This document shows positions 1 to 8,870 of a stretch of 64,000 nt of DNA, piece by piece. A program made the translations under genes and the position numbers. Source of the DNA: Stenotrophomonas sp. SAU14A_NAIMI4_8 (GTDB lineage Bacteria; Pseudomonadota; Gammaproteobacteria; Xanthomonadales; Xanthomonadaceae); assembly GCF_003086695.1 (NCBI RefSeq), contig NZ_CP025999.1, forward strand, positions 856,820 through 920,819, read 5' to 3'. Under the pieces are notes generated by a model, which had not been told where the DNA came from, ran no database searches, and saw only the letters and a program-made list of their open reading frames with translations. Every line of letters begins with the position of its first letter. Position 1 is the stretch's first letter.

Positions 1-573
1 AACCAGGTCCGCATCTGGGACGAGTGGGCCGACGCCAACGGCGATCTCGGCCCGGTCTACGGCAAGCAGTGGCGCAGCTGGGCCACCGCCGATGGCCGCG
101 AGATCGACCAGATGCAGTGGCTGGTGGACGAGATCAAGCGCAATCCCGATTCGCGCCGGCTGGTGGTCAGTGCCTGGAACGTGGGCGAGCTTTCGCAGAT
201 GGCGCTGATGCCATGCCACAACCTGTTCCAGTTCTACGTGGTGGACGGCAAGCTGAGCTGCCAGCTGTACCAGCGCAGCGGCGACATTTTCCTGGGCGTG
301 CCGTTCAACATCGCCAGCTACGCGCTGCTGACCCACATGGTGGCGCAGGCCACGGGTCTGGGCGTGGGCGACTTCGTGCATACCCTGGGCGATGCCCATC
401 TGTATTCGAACCACTACGAGCAGGCCCGTGAACAGCTGTCGCGTGAACCGCGCGCGCTGCCCAAGCTGTGGCTGAACCCCGCGGTGACCGACCTGTTCGG
501 TTTCCAGTTCGACGACATCCGCATTGACGGCTACGACCCGCACCCGGCCATCAAGGCCCCGGTGGCGGTATGA
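1..573 (+). CDS. thyA: Thymidylate synthase, 5' end missing
   Basis: Makes dTMP from dUMP using methylene-tetrahydrofolate, in the cytoplasm. The frame is open from base 1, so the N-terminal part lies outside the window. Visible family motifs are [14 protein letters not shown] near the start of the fragment, the catalytic cysteine in [10 protein letters not shown] (codon 214-216), the CQLYQRSGD segment and [11 protein letters not shown] near the C-terminus. The stop overlaps the next start by ATGA at 570-573. The folA gene that regenerates its folate by-product lies two genes downstream, so the three genes probably form one operon. Confidence 0.97.
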   Translation, partial: NQVRIWDEWADANGDLGPVYGKQWRSWATADGREIDQMQWLVDEIKRNPDSRRLVVSAWNVGELSQMALMPCHNLFQFYVVDGKLSCQLYQRSGDIFLGVPFNIASYALLTHMVAQATGLGVGDFVHTLGDAHLYSNHYEQAREQLSREPRALPKLWLNPAVTDLFGFQFDDIRIDGYDPHPAIKAPVAV

Positions 574-1136
574 GGCTGCGCAGGTGTGTGCCCCCGCTGC
601 TGCTGCTGGCCGGCGTGCTGTGCACGGGCGCGTACGCGGCACCGGCCGATACGCTGGGCTTGGCCGGTGAAGTCAACGCACAGATCGTGCACAGACACAT
701 GCGCGAGGAAGCCCACGCGTTTGCCGCGGCATTCAACGGCAGCACGATGATGCCCGAGGACATCCCGGCAGGCTGCAAGGCGCAGATGCGCGAGGCGGTG
801 ACCGGCATGTACGCGGCGATGACCGAGCACCTCAAGGCGGGCATCGAAGAGCCGGAGTACCAGCGCGTGCTCGAGCAGCAGCTCGCCAGCGTCTACTCCA
901 GCGACCAGTTGCAGGCGTTTTTGGCGCGGGCTGCCGACACCGACACCGATAGGGCGGCGTTGTCCGCGGAGGTCCTGTCAGGCCCCGGCCTGAAGGACAT
1001 CGAGGAGGCGCAGATGCAGAAGATCGTCGATGGCATGGATGAGAAGTCCTCGTCCAGCCCGTCGCTGGCTGCGGCGTTGCGGGCCGCCAGCGCCGCCAAG
1101 GCGGCCTGCGATCGCCTGCAGACCGATGCCGGTTGA
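570..1136 (+). CDS. Exported protein of unknown function between thyA and folA
   Basis: This 188-residue protein starts with a clear signal peptide: MRLRRC, a leucine-rich core, and a likely cleavage site after AYA at about residue 23. The mature part is helical, has few cysteines and shows no catalytic motif that I recognise. The layout (short secreted helical protein with a Met/Glu-rich middle) recalls the DUF2059 type, but that is a guess. Its start overlaps the thyA stop by 4 bp and its stop codon sits within the folA ribosome-binding region, so it is translationally coupled on both sides. Why an exported protein sits inside a thymidylate/folate operon is not apparent. Confidence 0.8.
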   Translation: MRLRRCVPPLLLLAGVLCTGAYAAPADTLGLAGEVNAQIVHRHMREEAHAFAAAFNGSTMMPEDIPAGCKAQMREAVTGMYAAMTEHLKAGIEEPEYQRVLEQQLASVYSSDQLQAFLARAADTDTDRAALSAEVLSGPGLKDIEEAQMQKIVDGMDEKSSSSPSLAAALRAASAAKAACDRLQTDAG

Positions 1137-1149
1137 GGAGACCGCAGCG

Positions 1150-1641
1150 ATGAAACTTTCGATGGTCGTAGCGCTGGACCGCAACCGTGGCATCGGACAG
1201 GGCAATGCCATGCCTTGGCACCTGCCCGATGACTTCAAGCATTTCAAGGCGCTGACCCTGGGCAAGCCGATCCTGATGGGGCGCAAGACCGCCGAATCGA
1301 TCGGCCGGGTGCTGCCGGGGCGGACCAACCTGGTGCTGACCCGCAGCGGCCAGGTGCCGTTTGAAGGCATGCGCGCGGTGGCATCGCTGGACGAAGCCAA
1401 GGCCATTGCCGAAGGCGAGGGTGCCAGCGAGCTGTGCATCATTGGCGGTGGCGAGATCTTCCACCAGATGCTGGACCAGGCCAGCGACCTGTACCTGACC
1501 TGGGTGGACGCCGAGGTGCCGGCCGATACGCATTTCCCCGAGGTCGACCCGGCGGTGTGGCAGGAAACCAGCAGCGAGCCGCACCCGGCCGACGCACGCC
1601 ACGCCTACGCGTTCCGCTTCGCGCACTACACGCGCCGCTGA
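1150..1641 (+). CDS. folA: Dihydrofolate reductase
   Basis: Reduces dihydrofolate to tetrahydrofolate with NADPH and recycles the dihydrofolate produced by ThyA. The 163-residue product is close to the usual length of about 160. It has the N-terminal strand MKLSMVVALDRNRGIG, the substrate loop NAMPWHLPDDFK (Asp28 corresponds to E. coli Asp27), the NADPH-binding PILMGRKTAESIGR segment and the IIGGGEIF motif. An in-frame reading extends further upstream, but ATG 1150 gives the family N-terminus and has a GAGGAG ribosome-binding site 8 bases before it. This is the trimethoprim target. SMAG repeats begin 7 bp after the stop. Confidence 0.97.
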   Translation: MKLSMVVALDRNRGIGQGNAMPWHLPDDFKHFKALTLGKPILMGRKTAESIGRVLPGRTNLVLTRSGQVPFEGMRAVASLDEAKAIAEGEGASELCIIGGGEIFHQMLDQASDLYLTWVDAEVPADTHFPEVDPAVWQETSSEPHPADARHAYAFRFAHYTRR

Positions 1642-1647
1642 CCCTGG

Positions 1648-1780
1648 GTAGAGTCGACCGTTGGTCGACTGCTCGGGGCCGTAGAGTCGAGCTTGCTCGA
1701 CTGCGGCAAAGCAACGGCAGTCGAGCAAGCTCGACTCTACCAAGGCGTCGGCAACGGCAGTCGAGCAAGCTCGACTCTAC
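1648..1780. repeat. Four SMAG (GTAG) palindromes between folA and apaH
   Basis: Four short palindromes headed by GTAG lie between the convergent genes. One is at 1648-1670 with core GTCGACCGTTGGTCGAC. One is at 1681-1702 with core GTCGAGCTTGCTCGAC, and two inverted copies of the latter are at 1719-1740 and 1759-1780. The inverted copies are separated by nearly identical spacers (about 18 nt, CAACGGC), which suggests local duplication. The third inverted copy ends 9 bp from the apaH stop. They match the SMAG family known from S. maltophilia and may end or stabilise both convergent transcripts. Confidence 0.9.
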
Positions 1781-1789
1781 CAAGCGGGG

Positions 1790-2800
1790 TCAGGCCTGCG
1801 GCGGTGCGCCGTTGTTGCCACCACCACCACCACCACCACCACCACGACGGCGGCGGCGGCGCGGGCCACGGTTGCCCGGCGCGGCTGGCTGGCCATTGCC
1901 GCCTTCCTTGCTCGGCGCAGCGGCCGGCGCACGCGGCTGCGGCGGGCGTGCCGGCGGCCGTGCGTTGGCGACCGGCGCCGGCACGTCACGCCCCGGCACC
2001 TGCACCACGCGCAGTTCATCGGTATCCAGCTGCAGGGCAGTCAGCTTGCCGCCCCAGACCGCGCCGGTATCGATGGCGTGCACGCCCTGGGTGATGGTCA
2101 GGCCCAGCGCCGACCAGTGGCCGCACACGACCTTCAGGTCGCGCTCGACCCGGCCGGGCACTTCGAACCAGGGGTACAGCCCCTGTTCCTGGGTGCCGGG
2201 CGTGCCCTTGTCTTCAATGCCGATGCGACCGCGCGGGGTGCAGTAGCGCATGCGGGTGAGCACGTTGATGATCGCGCGCGAGCGGTCATAGCCGGCCAGG
2301 TTCGGTGCCCAGCTGGGCTTGTCGCCGTACATGTTGCGGAACAGCTTGCGATAGCCGGCGCCGTGCAGCTGCACTTCCACTTCGGCGGCATGCTTTTCGG
2401 CCATCTGCGTGGTCCACTTCGGCGCCAGGCCGGCGTGCACCATCATCCAGCCCAGCTCGCGGTCCACGTGCACCAGCTTCTGCAGGCGCAGCCACTCCAG
2501 CAGCTCGTCGCGGTCTTCGGCCTGCACGATGCGCAGCAGGTCCGGGTTGACCTTGCGCTGCTCTTCCTCGGTGCGCGCACCCACGGCCAGCAGCGAAAGA
2601 TCATGATTGCCCAGTACCACCACGCTGTGCTCGCGCAGCGAATGCACCAGGCGCAGGGTTTCCAGCGATTGCCCACCGCGGTTCACCAAGTCGCCGCAGA
2701 ACCACAGGGTGTCCTGCGCCGGGTCGAAGCGGATCTTTTCCAGCAGGCGCTGGGTTACGTCGTAGCAGCCCTGCAGGTCGCCGATCGCCCACACACTCAT
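1790..2800 (-). CDS. apaH: Symmetrical diadenosine tetraphosphatase with a long Gly/Arg tail
   Basis: Hydrolyses Ap4A to two ADP. The 336-residue product carries the metallophosphoesterase signature set: GDLQGC near residue 7, GDLVNRG near residue 37 and GNHDLS near residue 65, followed by the ApaH-specific WMMVHAGLAP. E. coli ApaH is about 280 residues. The extra 60 or so residues form a proline/alanine-rich linker, an arginine run (RRRRRR) and nine consecutive glycines, encoded by a GGT/GGC repeat near 1818-1855. The tail looks disordered and could bind nucleic acid. ApaH is the last gene of the minus-strand run, 15 bp after apaG. Confidence 0.95.
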   Translation of the reverse strand: MSVWAIGDLQGCYDVTQRLLEKIRFDPAQDTLWFCGDLVNRGGQSLETLRLVHSLREHSVVVLGNHDLSLLAVGARTEEEQRKVNPDLLRIVQAEDRDELLEWLRLQKLVHVDRELGWMMVHAGLAPKWTTQMAEKHAAEVEVQLHGAGYRKLFRNMYGDKPSWAPNLAGYDRSRAIINVLTRMRYCTPRGRIGIEDKGTPGTQEQGLYPWFEVPGRVERDLKVVCGHWSALGLTITQGVHAIDTGAVWGGKLTALQLDTDELRVVQVPGRDVPAPVANARPPARPPQPRAPAAAPSKEGGNGQPAAPGNRGPRRRRRRGGGGGGGGGNNGAPPQA

Positions 2801-2815
2801 CGTCCGGCCTCCGTG

Positions 2816-3199
2816 TCAGTGCAGGGTACGCGGGATGGCCAGCACGAAAGGTGCGACCGGCGCGGCAAATTCAGTGCCATCGTCGGCAACCATGTCGTAG
2901 TGGCCCTGCATGGTCCCGTGGTCGGTGCCCAGCATGACACCCGAGGTGTAGTGGAAGTCTTCACCGGGGCGCAGGCGCGGCTGTTCGCCGATCACGCCAT
3001 CGCCATCGACATGCTCGACGCGACCGTTGGCGTCGGTGATGCGCCAGTGGCGCGCGACCAGGCGCGCGGCCACGCGGCCACGGTTGCGGATGCGGATCGT
3101 GTAGGCGAACGCATAGCGGCCGTCTTCCGGCGCGGATTGGTCGTCGAGGAAGCGCGGGGCAACTTCAACGGAGATGGCGTAAACGTCAGCGTCTTCCAT
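2816..3199 (-). CDS. apaG: ApaG protein (DUF525)
   Basis: A 127-residue single-domain protein, the usual ApaG length, with an immunoglobulin-like beta-sandwich. Recognisable blocks are [40 protein letters not shown] and the C-terminal [12 protein letters not shown]. The biochemical role is not settled in the family. It stands between ksgA and apaH, the classical ksgA-apaG-apaH order. The frame stays open upstream, but ATG 3199 gives the normal N-terminus ([13 protein letters not shown]). Confidence 0.93.
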   Translation of the reverse strand: MEDADVYAISVEVAPRFLDDQSAPEDGRYAFAYTIRIRNRGRVAARLVARHWRITDANGRVEHVDGDGVIGEQPRLRPGEDFHYTSGVMLGTDHGTMQGHYDMVADDGTEFAAPVAPFVLAIPRTLH

Positions 3200-3212
3200 A
3201 CCGGCAGTGTAA

Positions 3213-4016
3213 TCAGGTGGCATTGGCCAAAGCGATGAATTCAGCCACATCCAGCTGTTCGGCACGGGCATCGGGGCGCACGCCGGCAGCGGCGAACTGT
3301 TCGGCGGTCACCACCTTGCTCAACGCGTTGCGCAGGGTCTTGCGGCGCTGGCCGAAGGCGGCCTTGACCACCTCGGCAAAGCGCGCGTGATCGTGGATGG
3401 CGATCGTGGCCGGGTCGCGCGGCACCAGCCGCACCACGGCCGAATCGACCTTCGGCGGCGGCCGGAACGCGCCCGGCGGCACCACGAACAGCGAGGTGAC
3501 CTGGCAGTAGGCCTGCAGCATCACGCTCAGGCGGCCATAGACCTTGCTGCCCGGGCCGGCGGCCATGCGGTCGACCACTTCCTTCTGCAGCATGAAGTGC
3601 ATGTCGCGGATGACCGCGGCATGTTCCAGCGCATGGAACAGGATGGGCGAGGAGATGTTGTAGGGCAGGTTGCCGACCAGGCGGATCGGCTGGCCGGCGG
3701 CCAGTTCGGTGAAATCCACGCGCAGCACGTCGCGGTGGACGATGGTCAGCTCGCCCAGCGGTTCGGCGGCCGCGGTGAGCGGCGCGATCAGGTCGCGGTC
3801 GAACTCGATCACCGTCAGCTTCGGGTGGACGCGCAGCAGGGGCAGGGTGATCGCGCCCTGGCCAGGGCCGATTTCGACCAGGCGGTCGCCATCCTTGGGG
3901 TTGACCGCCATCACGATCTTGTCGATGTAGTGGCGGTCGGCCAGGAAATGCTGGCCAAGCTGCTTCTTGGCCGGGGCGGTGAACACCGGGCCGGAGGGGG
4001 AATGCGGGGAATTCAT
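3213..4016 (-). CDS. rsmA: 16S rRNA (adenine1518/1519-N6) dimethyltransferase
   Basis: Dimethylates two adjacent adenines in the 3' hairpin of 16S rRNA during small-subunit maturation (KsgA/RsmA). The 267-residue product has the family opening KKQLGQHFL, the SAM-binding motif [10 protein letters not shown] and the target-adenine motif NLPYNIS. An in-frame extension upstream was not used, because ATG 4016 overlaps the pdxA stop (ATGA, 4013-4016) and gives the usual length. Loss of this enzyme classically gives kasugamycin resistance. Confidence 0.96.
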   Translation of the reverse strand: MNSPHSPSGPVFTAPAKKQLGQHFLADRHYIDKIVMAVNPKDGDRLVEIGPGQGAITLPLLRVHPKLTVIEFDRDLIAPLTAAAEPLGELTIVHRDVLRVDFTELAAGQPIRLVGNLPYNISSPILFHALEHAAVIRDMHFMLQKEVVDRMAAGPGSKVYGRLSVMLQAYCQVTSLFVVPPGAFRPPPKVDSAVVRLVPRDPATIAIHDHARFAEVVKAAFGQRRKTLRNALSKVVTAEQFAAAGVRPDARAEQLDVAEFIALANAT

Positions 4017-4993
4017 ACGCTCAGTGTACGTTGCCGGGCCAATTGCGCACACAGGGCCGTGGCGGCCTGCAGGCTGGACGGGTCGGCAATGCCCCGTCCG
4101 GCCAGGTCCAGCGCGGTGCCATGGTCGACCGCCACGCGCGGGTAGGGCAGGCCCAGGGTCAGGTTCACCGCCTGTTCGAAGCCCGAATACTTCAGCACCG
4201 GCAGGCCCTGGTCGTGGTACATGGCCAGCACGGTGTCGAACCCGGCCAGTTTGGCCGGCAGGAAGGCGGTGTCGGCCGGCAGCGGCCCGACCAGATCCAT
4301 GCCCTCTGCGCGCAGGCGCTGCAGTAGCGGGATGATCAGGTCCAGTTCCTCGCGGCCCAGGTGGCCGTCTTCGCCGGCATGCGGGTTCAGGCCCAGCACG
4401 GCGATACGCGGGGCAGCCAGACCGAACTCACCGCGCAACGCGGCATGCACCGTGCGCAGGGTGTGTTCCAGGGCGGGCGCGGTGATCGCATCGGCCACCT
4501 CGCGCAAGGGCAGGTGGGTGGTGGCCAGCGCAACGCGCACGATGTCGTTGGCCAGCATCATCACCACCTTCACCCCGGCTTGGTCGGCCAGCAGTTCGGT
4601 GGTGCCGCTGTAGGCAATGCCGCCTTCGTTGATGACCGCCTTGTGCACCGGGCCGGTGACCACGCCGTGCAGCTCGCCGGACAGGCAGGCCTGGCCGGCA
4701 CCGAGCAGGGCGCCGATGACGGCGCTGGCGTTGGCCGGGTCGGCCTGGCCGAAGCGGCTGGGCGCGGCATTGGCCACCACACGCAGGCGCAGATCGCCGG
4801 GCAGACGCGCGTGCGCATCTTCCGGCAGCAGTTGCAGGGGCAGCTTCAGCGCGGCAGCGGCCGCGCGCAGGGTCTCCGGGTCGGCGAAGGCGAGCAGCCG
4901 GCAATCATCGCGCGGCTGCTGTACCAGGCGGACACACAGTTCCGGACCGATCCCGGCGGGCTCGCCCGGTACCAGCGCGAGCTCGGGGCGCAT
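4013..4993 (-). CDS. pdxA: 4-hydroxythreonine-4-phosphate dehydrogenase
   Basis: Oxidises 4-phosphohydroxy-L-threonine in the DXP-dependent pyridoxal phosphate pathway. The 326-residue product has the N-terminal GEPAGIGPEL, the TGPVHKAVINEGG block and two further metal-ligand histidine contexts, GLNPHAGEDG and MYHDQGLPVLK. It starts 3 bp after the surA stop and overlaps ksgA by 4 bp, so surA-pdxA-ksgA are translationally linked, as in E. coli. Confidence 0.96.
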   Translation of the reverse strand: MRPELALVPGEPAGIGPELCVRLVQQPRDDCRLLAFADPETLRAAAAALKLPLQLLPEDAHARLPGDLRLRVVANAAPSRFGQADPANASAVIGALLGAGQACLSGELHGVVTGPVHKAVINEGGIAYSGTTELLADQAGVKVVMMLANDIVRVALATTHLPLREVADAITAPALEHTLRTVHAALRGEFGLAAPRIAVLGLNPHAGEDGHLGREELDLIIPLLQRLRAEGMDLVGPLPADTAFLPAKLAGFDTVLAMYHDQGLPVLKYSGFEQAVNLTLGLPYPRVAVDHGTALDLAGRGIADPSSLQAATALCAQLARQRTLSV

Positions 4994-4996
4994 GGG

Positions 4997-6340
4997 TCAG
5001 GACTGCGGCGGGGTGGCGGTGTTTTCCGCCCGGTCGCCGCTGCGGAAGCTGACGTAGGCTTCGCCACGCAGTTCCTGCAGGAAGCGGTTGTATTCCTCTT
5101 CCAGCTTGCGGCGGCCGATGGTTTCACGCACCTGGGCACGCTGGTTGTCGCTGGTCACGTCGGTCTGGCGCGTGGCAACGCGCTGCACGATGTGCCAGCC
5201 GGCATCGGTACGGAACGGCTGGCTGACGCCGCCATCCTGGATGCCTTCGACCTGCTGGCCGAACGCCGGGCCGAAGGCATCGGCCGGGAACCAGCCCAGA
5301 TCGCCGCCCTGGCCCTTGCTGTTGCTGTCTTCCGACGATTCCTTGGCCACCTGCTCGAAGTCGGCACCACCGGCCACGCGGGCACGCAGCGTGTCGATCT
5401 TGGCCTTGGCGGCGGCATCGGTCTGGTTGCCGTCCACGCGCACCAGGATATGGCGGGCATGGTATTCGGTGACCGTGTGGGCACCGGCGGCGGCGTTGGC
5501 ATCACGCACTTCCACCAGCTTCAGCAGCTGGAAGCCGCTGGGGCCGCGGATCGGGCCAACCACATCGCCGGCCTTCATCTGCTGCATCATCTGCGCGAAT
5601 GCCGCCGGGATTTCGTCCAGCGTGCGCCAGCCCAGGTCGCCGCCTTCCAGCGCGTTGGGGCTGTCCGAATAGCGCACGGCGGCGGCGTTGAAGTCCAGCT
5701 CGCCCTTGTCCAGCAGGGCCTTCACGCCGTCGGCCTTCTTCTGGCCGGTGGCGATCTGGTCGGCGTTGGCGCCGTCGGGCAGGGCGACCAGGATGTGCGC
5801 CAGGTGGTACTGGTTGCCGGCGGTGGCCTGCTGCTTCAGCGCGGCGTCTACTTCACCCTCGCTCACGCTGATGCGGCTCTGCGCGAAGCTCTGGCGCAGG
5901 CGCTGCACGGTGATCTCGTCGCGCACCGAGGAACGGAATTCCTCGAAGTCGATGCCGTCATGGGCCAGGCGCTGGCGCAGGCTGTCCAGGTTGGAACCGT
6001 TCTGCTGGGCGATGGAGTTCATCGCCTGGTTCAGTTCCTGGTCGCTGACACGGATGCCGCTGCCCTGGGCGCGGGCCACCTGCAGCTTCACCAGCACCAG
6101 GCGCTCCAGCACCTGGCGGCTCAGCACGTCGTCCGGCGGCAGCTGGTTTTCGCGGCCCACGTACTGGGCCTTGATGTTGGCGATGGCGCGCTGCAGTTCA
6201 CTCTGCAGGACCACGTCCTCGTCGACGACCGCAGCAATGCGGTCCAGCGGCTGGGCCTCCTGCGCGATGACCTGCAGGGGGGCGGACACGCTGGACACCG
6301 CCAGCAGCGAGGCGAGAAGAACGGGGAAGCGCTTGGTCAT
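4997..6340 (-). CDS. surA: Periplasmic chaperone and peptidyl-prolyl isomerase SurA
   Basis: Escorts unfolded outer-membrane proteins, including LptD, across the periplasm. The 447-residue product starts with a signal peptide (about 26 residues, cut near QVIA). It has an N-terminal chaperone domain to about residue 175, two parvulin domains at roughly 178-280 (YHLAHILVALPDG) and 293-392 (YHARHILVRVDG), and a C-terminal helix. ATG 6340 was chosen because the upstream extension has no signal sequence and this ATG overlaps the lptD stop (ATGA, 6337-6340). Downstream of its client gene lptD, as in E. coli. Confidence 0.96.
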   Translation of the reverse strand: MTKRFPVLLASLLAVSSVSAPLQVIAQEAQPLDRIAAVVDEDVVLQSELQRAIANIKAQYVGRENQLPPDDVLSRQVLERLVLVKLQVARAQGSGIRVSDQELNQAMNSIAQQNGSNLDSLRQRLAHDGIDFEEFRSSVRDEITVQRLRQSFAQSRISVSEGEVDAALKQQATAGNQYHLAHILVALPDGANADQIATGQKKADGVKALLDKGELDFNAAAVRYSDSPNALEGGDLGWRTLDEIPAAFAQMMQQMKAGDVVGPIRGPSGFQLLKLVEVRDANAAAGAHTVTEYHARHILVRVDGNQTDAAAKAKIDTLRARVAGGADFEQVAKESSEDSNSKGQGGDLGWFPADAFGPAFGQQVEGIQDGGVSQPFRTDAGWHIVQRVATRQTDVTSDNQRAQVRETIGRRKLEEEYNRFLQELRGEAYVSFRSGDRAENTATPPQS

Positions 6341-8781
6341 GGGATCAGATTCGGATCGTAGTCGTCCCGGGTCACCCCGGTATTGCTGGGCGGCACCAGA
6401 TAAAGGTCGTCGCGGTTGTACCCGAGGATAGCACGGCGCAGGGTACGGTCCGTGTCCTGGCCCAGCGAGCTCAGGCCCTTCAGCACGAACTCGATCTGGA
6501 TGGAATTGTTCAGGTCGCCTTCGCGGTTGCGCACGTAACGGCGGGCCACGGCGCGCACGGCCAGGCAGCAGCTGTCCCACTGCACGCCGCCGATGATTTC
6601 CAGCGGCGCTTTGTCTTCCAGCGAGTAGTAGTAACGGCCAACCAGGCTCCAGCGCGCATTCAGCGGGTACAGGAACGACAGGTCGGCCTGCTTCAGCAGG
6701 TCGGTGCCGTCGGGGTTGATGCGGTGGCGGTAGGTCAGGTTGACCACGCCATCGTTGGACATCAGATAGCGGGCGCGGAAGCTGGCCAGGTCCTCACGCT
6801 TGTACTTGGGGTCCCACTGGTAGGTGGCGCTCAGGGTCCAGCGGTCGTTCACCATGTAGTTGGCGTCGGCGATCCAGGCCGACTTGCCCTTTTCAACCGG
6901 TGCGCCGCCCGGGGTGGTGGTCACCCGCGATTCGTCGAAGTACTGGATCTGGCCGATGCTGGCCGAGAACCGTTCCTTGCCGGTGGTCTGGTCGATGAAG
7001 CGGGTGCCCAGCGCCATGGTCAGCTGGTTGGCATCGTTCTGGCGGTCGGCGCCGGTGTAGCGCGAATCGCGGAACAGCTGGCCCCAGCTGAAGGTGAAGT
7101 CACGGGTGTCGAACAGCGGCAGGTCGTCCTGGTTGCGGTACGGCGTGCGCAGGTAGAACAGGCGCGGCTCCAGGGTATGCAGGAACGACTTGCCACCGAT
7201 GGTGGTTTCGCGGTCGAAGAACAGGCCGGCGTCCAGGCTGGCGATCGGCAGCGAGCGGCTGGGCGAGGTGTTGCCGCGCAGCTGTTCGGCGCTGGCCGTG
7301 GCCGGATCGATGCCCTGCGAGGTCAGCACCGTCCTGCGGATGCTGTCGGCCAGGCCACGTTCCAGGTCATAGGCGGTGTAGCGGTAGGCCAGGGTCGGGG
7401 TGACATACCAGGCCGCGCCGCTGAACGGGAAGGAGATCGACGGCTTGATGTCCAGGCGCGAACCGCCGTCCATGCGGGTCACGTTGCCGGTGCGCCCATA
7501 CTCCTGGTCCGCGCCGTACTTCTCATTCACGTCATCGTGGGTGAAGCGCACCGCCTCGGCGTACAGGCTGGTTTCCACCCAAGGCAGCAGCGGCTTGTCC
7601 CAGGTGAAGTACAGGCGCGGCTGACGGTTGTAGGCCAGTGCCGATTCGGTCAGGGTGTAGTCGGTCAGCTGCCAGCGGTCGGCCATGATGCCGGCGGTCC
7701 AGTCCTTGCCGGTGCCGTACAGGCCGATGGTGCTCTGCAGGTTCGACGCGGTCACCCCGACCAGACGGTTGGAGAAATCCTCCACGTAGCGCTCGTCGCT
7801 CACCCAGGCCAGGTTGGCGCGGGCCTGCCAGTGGCTGTCCACGTTGTGGTAGCCACTGAACATCACCCGGCCGCGGTCGCGGTCGCGCAGCTTGTCGTTG
7901 GGGATGTAGGCGGTCAGCAGCTCGCCGCGGCCGCCGTTGTAGAGATAGCGGAACTCGTTGTCCAGCATCAGCCCGCGCTCGCTCATGTAGCGCGGCATCA
8001 GCGTGTCGTCGTAGTTCGGCGCCAGGTTCAGGTAGATCGGCTGGGTGTAGTCGAAACCATTGCGGCCGGACATGCCCAGCTGCGGGAACAGCAGGCCGGT
8101 CTTGCGGCGGTCGTCGATCGGGAACTTGAAGTACGGCGCCCACAGCACCGGCACCTTGCCGATGCGCAGCACCGCGTTGCGGGCGGTACCGAAGCCTTCG
8201 TCGTTGTCCACGTCGATCTGCGGGGCGGTCAGCTTCCACACCGGCTGCGAGGGGTCGCAGGTGGTGTAGGTGGAGCGGTGCATCTGGCCCACGGCGCCCT
8301 GCAGGTCGACCGATTCGGCCTCGCCGTTGCCACGGCGCGACACCAGCTGGTACTGGATGTCGGTGATCTTGTGGGTGTCGCTTTCCTGGTTGCCCTCGGC
8401 GCGCTTGGCCACCATGCGGATCGAGGAATCCTGGTAGCGCACGTTGCCGTCGGCGATGTAGTTGCCGGTGTCGGTATCGAAGCTGAGTTTGTCGGTGCCC
8501 ACGAACTGGTCGCCGCGGCGCAGGGCCACGTTGCCCTGGTACTGCGGCACGGTGGTGGTGCCCAGCAGCTGGTCGCCTTCGATGTCGGTGGGCTGCTGCT
8601 CGCGCTGTGCGCTCGCGGCGGCCGCGTCCTGCCCCGGTACCGGGGTGGGGGCATCGGTGAAGGCGGGAATGACTTCGGTGGCCGGGCACAGGCCCCAGTT
8701 GAGCGGCTTGTCATCGGCCATCGCCGGCAGGCAGACAGCGATGCTCAGGGGCAGGGGAAGCAGGCGGAGGGCTCGGCGCAC
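6337..8781 (-). CDS. lptD: LPS-assembly outer membrane protein LptD
   Basis: Forms with LptE the outer-membrane translocon that inserts lipopolysaccharide. From GTG 8781 the product is 814 residues, with a signal peptide ending AMA at residue 22. An OstA-type periplasmic domain follows (VALRRGDQFVGTDKLSFD, then the GNVRYQDSS repeat), and then the large beta-barrel. Conserved cysteines are present in NWGLCPA, YTTCDPSQ and the WDSCC pair near the C-terminus, matching the disulfide pattern of E. coli LptD. The start is uncertain: ATG 8832 or 8874 would add 17 or 31 residues ahead of the signal peptide. No strong ribosome-binding site is seen at the GTG. Confidence 0.93.
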   Translation of the reverse strand: MRRALRLLPLPLSIAVCLPAMADDKPLNWGLCPATEVIPAFTDAPTPVPGQDAAAASAQREQQPTDIEGDQLLGTTTVPQYQGNVALRRGDQFVGTDKLSFDTDTGNYIADGNVRYQDSSIRMVAKRAEGNQESDTHKITDIQYQLVSRRGNGEAESVDLQGAVGQMHRSTYTTCDPSQPVWKLTAPQIDVDNDEGFGTARNAVLRIGKVPVLWAPYFKFPIDDRRKTGLLFPQLGMSGRNGFDYTQPIYLNLAPNYDDTLMPRYMSERGLMLDNEFRYLYNGGRGELLTAYIPNDKLRDRDRGRVMFSGYHNVDSHWQARANLAWVSDERYVEDFSNRLVGVTASNLQSTIGLYGTGKDWTAGIMADRWQLTDYTLTESALAYNRQPRLYFTWDKPLLPWVETSLYAEAVRFTHDDVNEKYGADQEYGRTGNVTRMDGGSRLDIKPSISFPFSGAAWYVTPTLAYRYTAYDLERGLADSIRRTVLTSQGIDPATASAEQLRGNTSPSRSLPIASLDAGLFFDRETTIGGKSFLHTLEPRLFYLRTPYRNQDDLPLFDTRDFTFSWGQLFRDSRYTGADRQNDANQLTMALGTRFIDQTTGKERFSASIGQIQYFDESRVTTTPGGAPVEKGKSAWIADANYMVNDRWTLSATYQWDPKYKREDLASFRARYLMSNDGVVNLTYRHRINPDGTDLLKQADLSFLYPLNARWSLVGRYYYSLEDKAPLEIIGGVQWDSCCLAVRAVARRYVRNREGDLNNSIQIEFVLKGLSSLGQDTDRTLRRAILGYNRDDLYLVPPSNTGVTRDDYDPNLIP

Positions 8782-8870
8782 GCGGTTCGGATTCGGGCGA
8801 AAACGGACCGTAGATTGCCCCATCCCTTGCATAGGGGCAATGAAGGCGTCCGGCCCAGACCGGTTCGGGT

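Noticed and set aside
1777..2094. Plus-strand frame with a nine-histidine run opposite the apaH tail
   Set aside because: The CCACCA repeat encodes polyglycine in apaH on the other strand, and apaH is a clear gene; the histidine frame has no other support.
4361..6361. A 666-codon open frame on the plus strand opposite surA and pdxA
   Set aside because: It is the antisense frame of two well-recognised genes; high GC makes long false frames common and its translation shows no family pattern.
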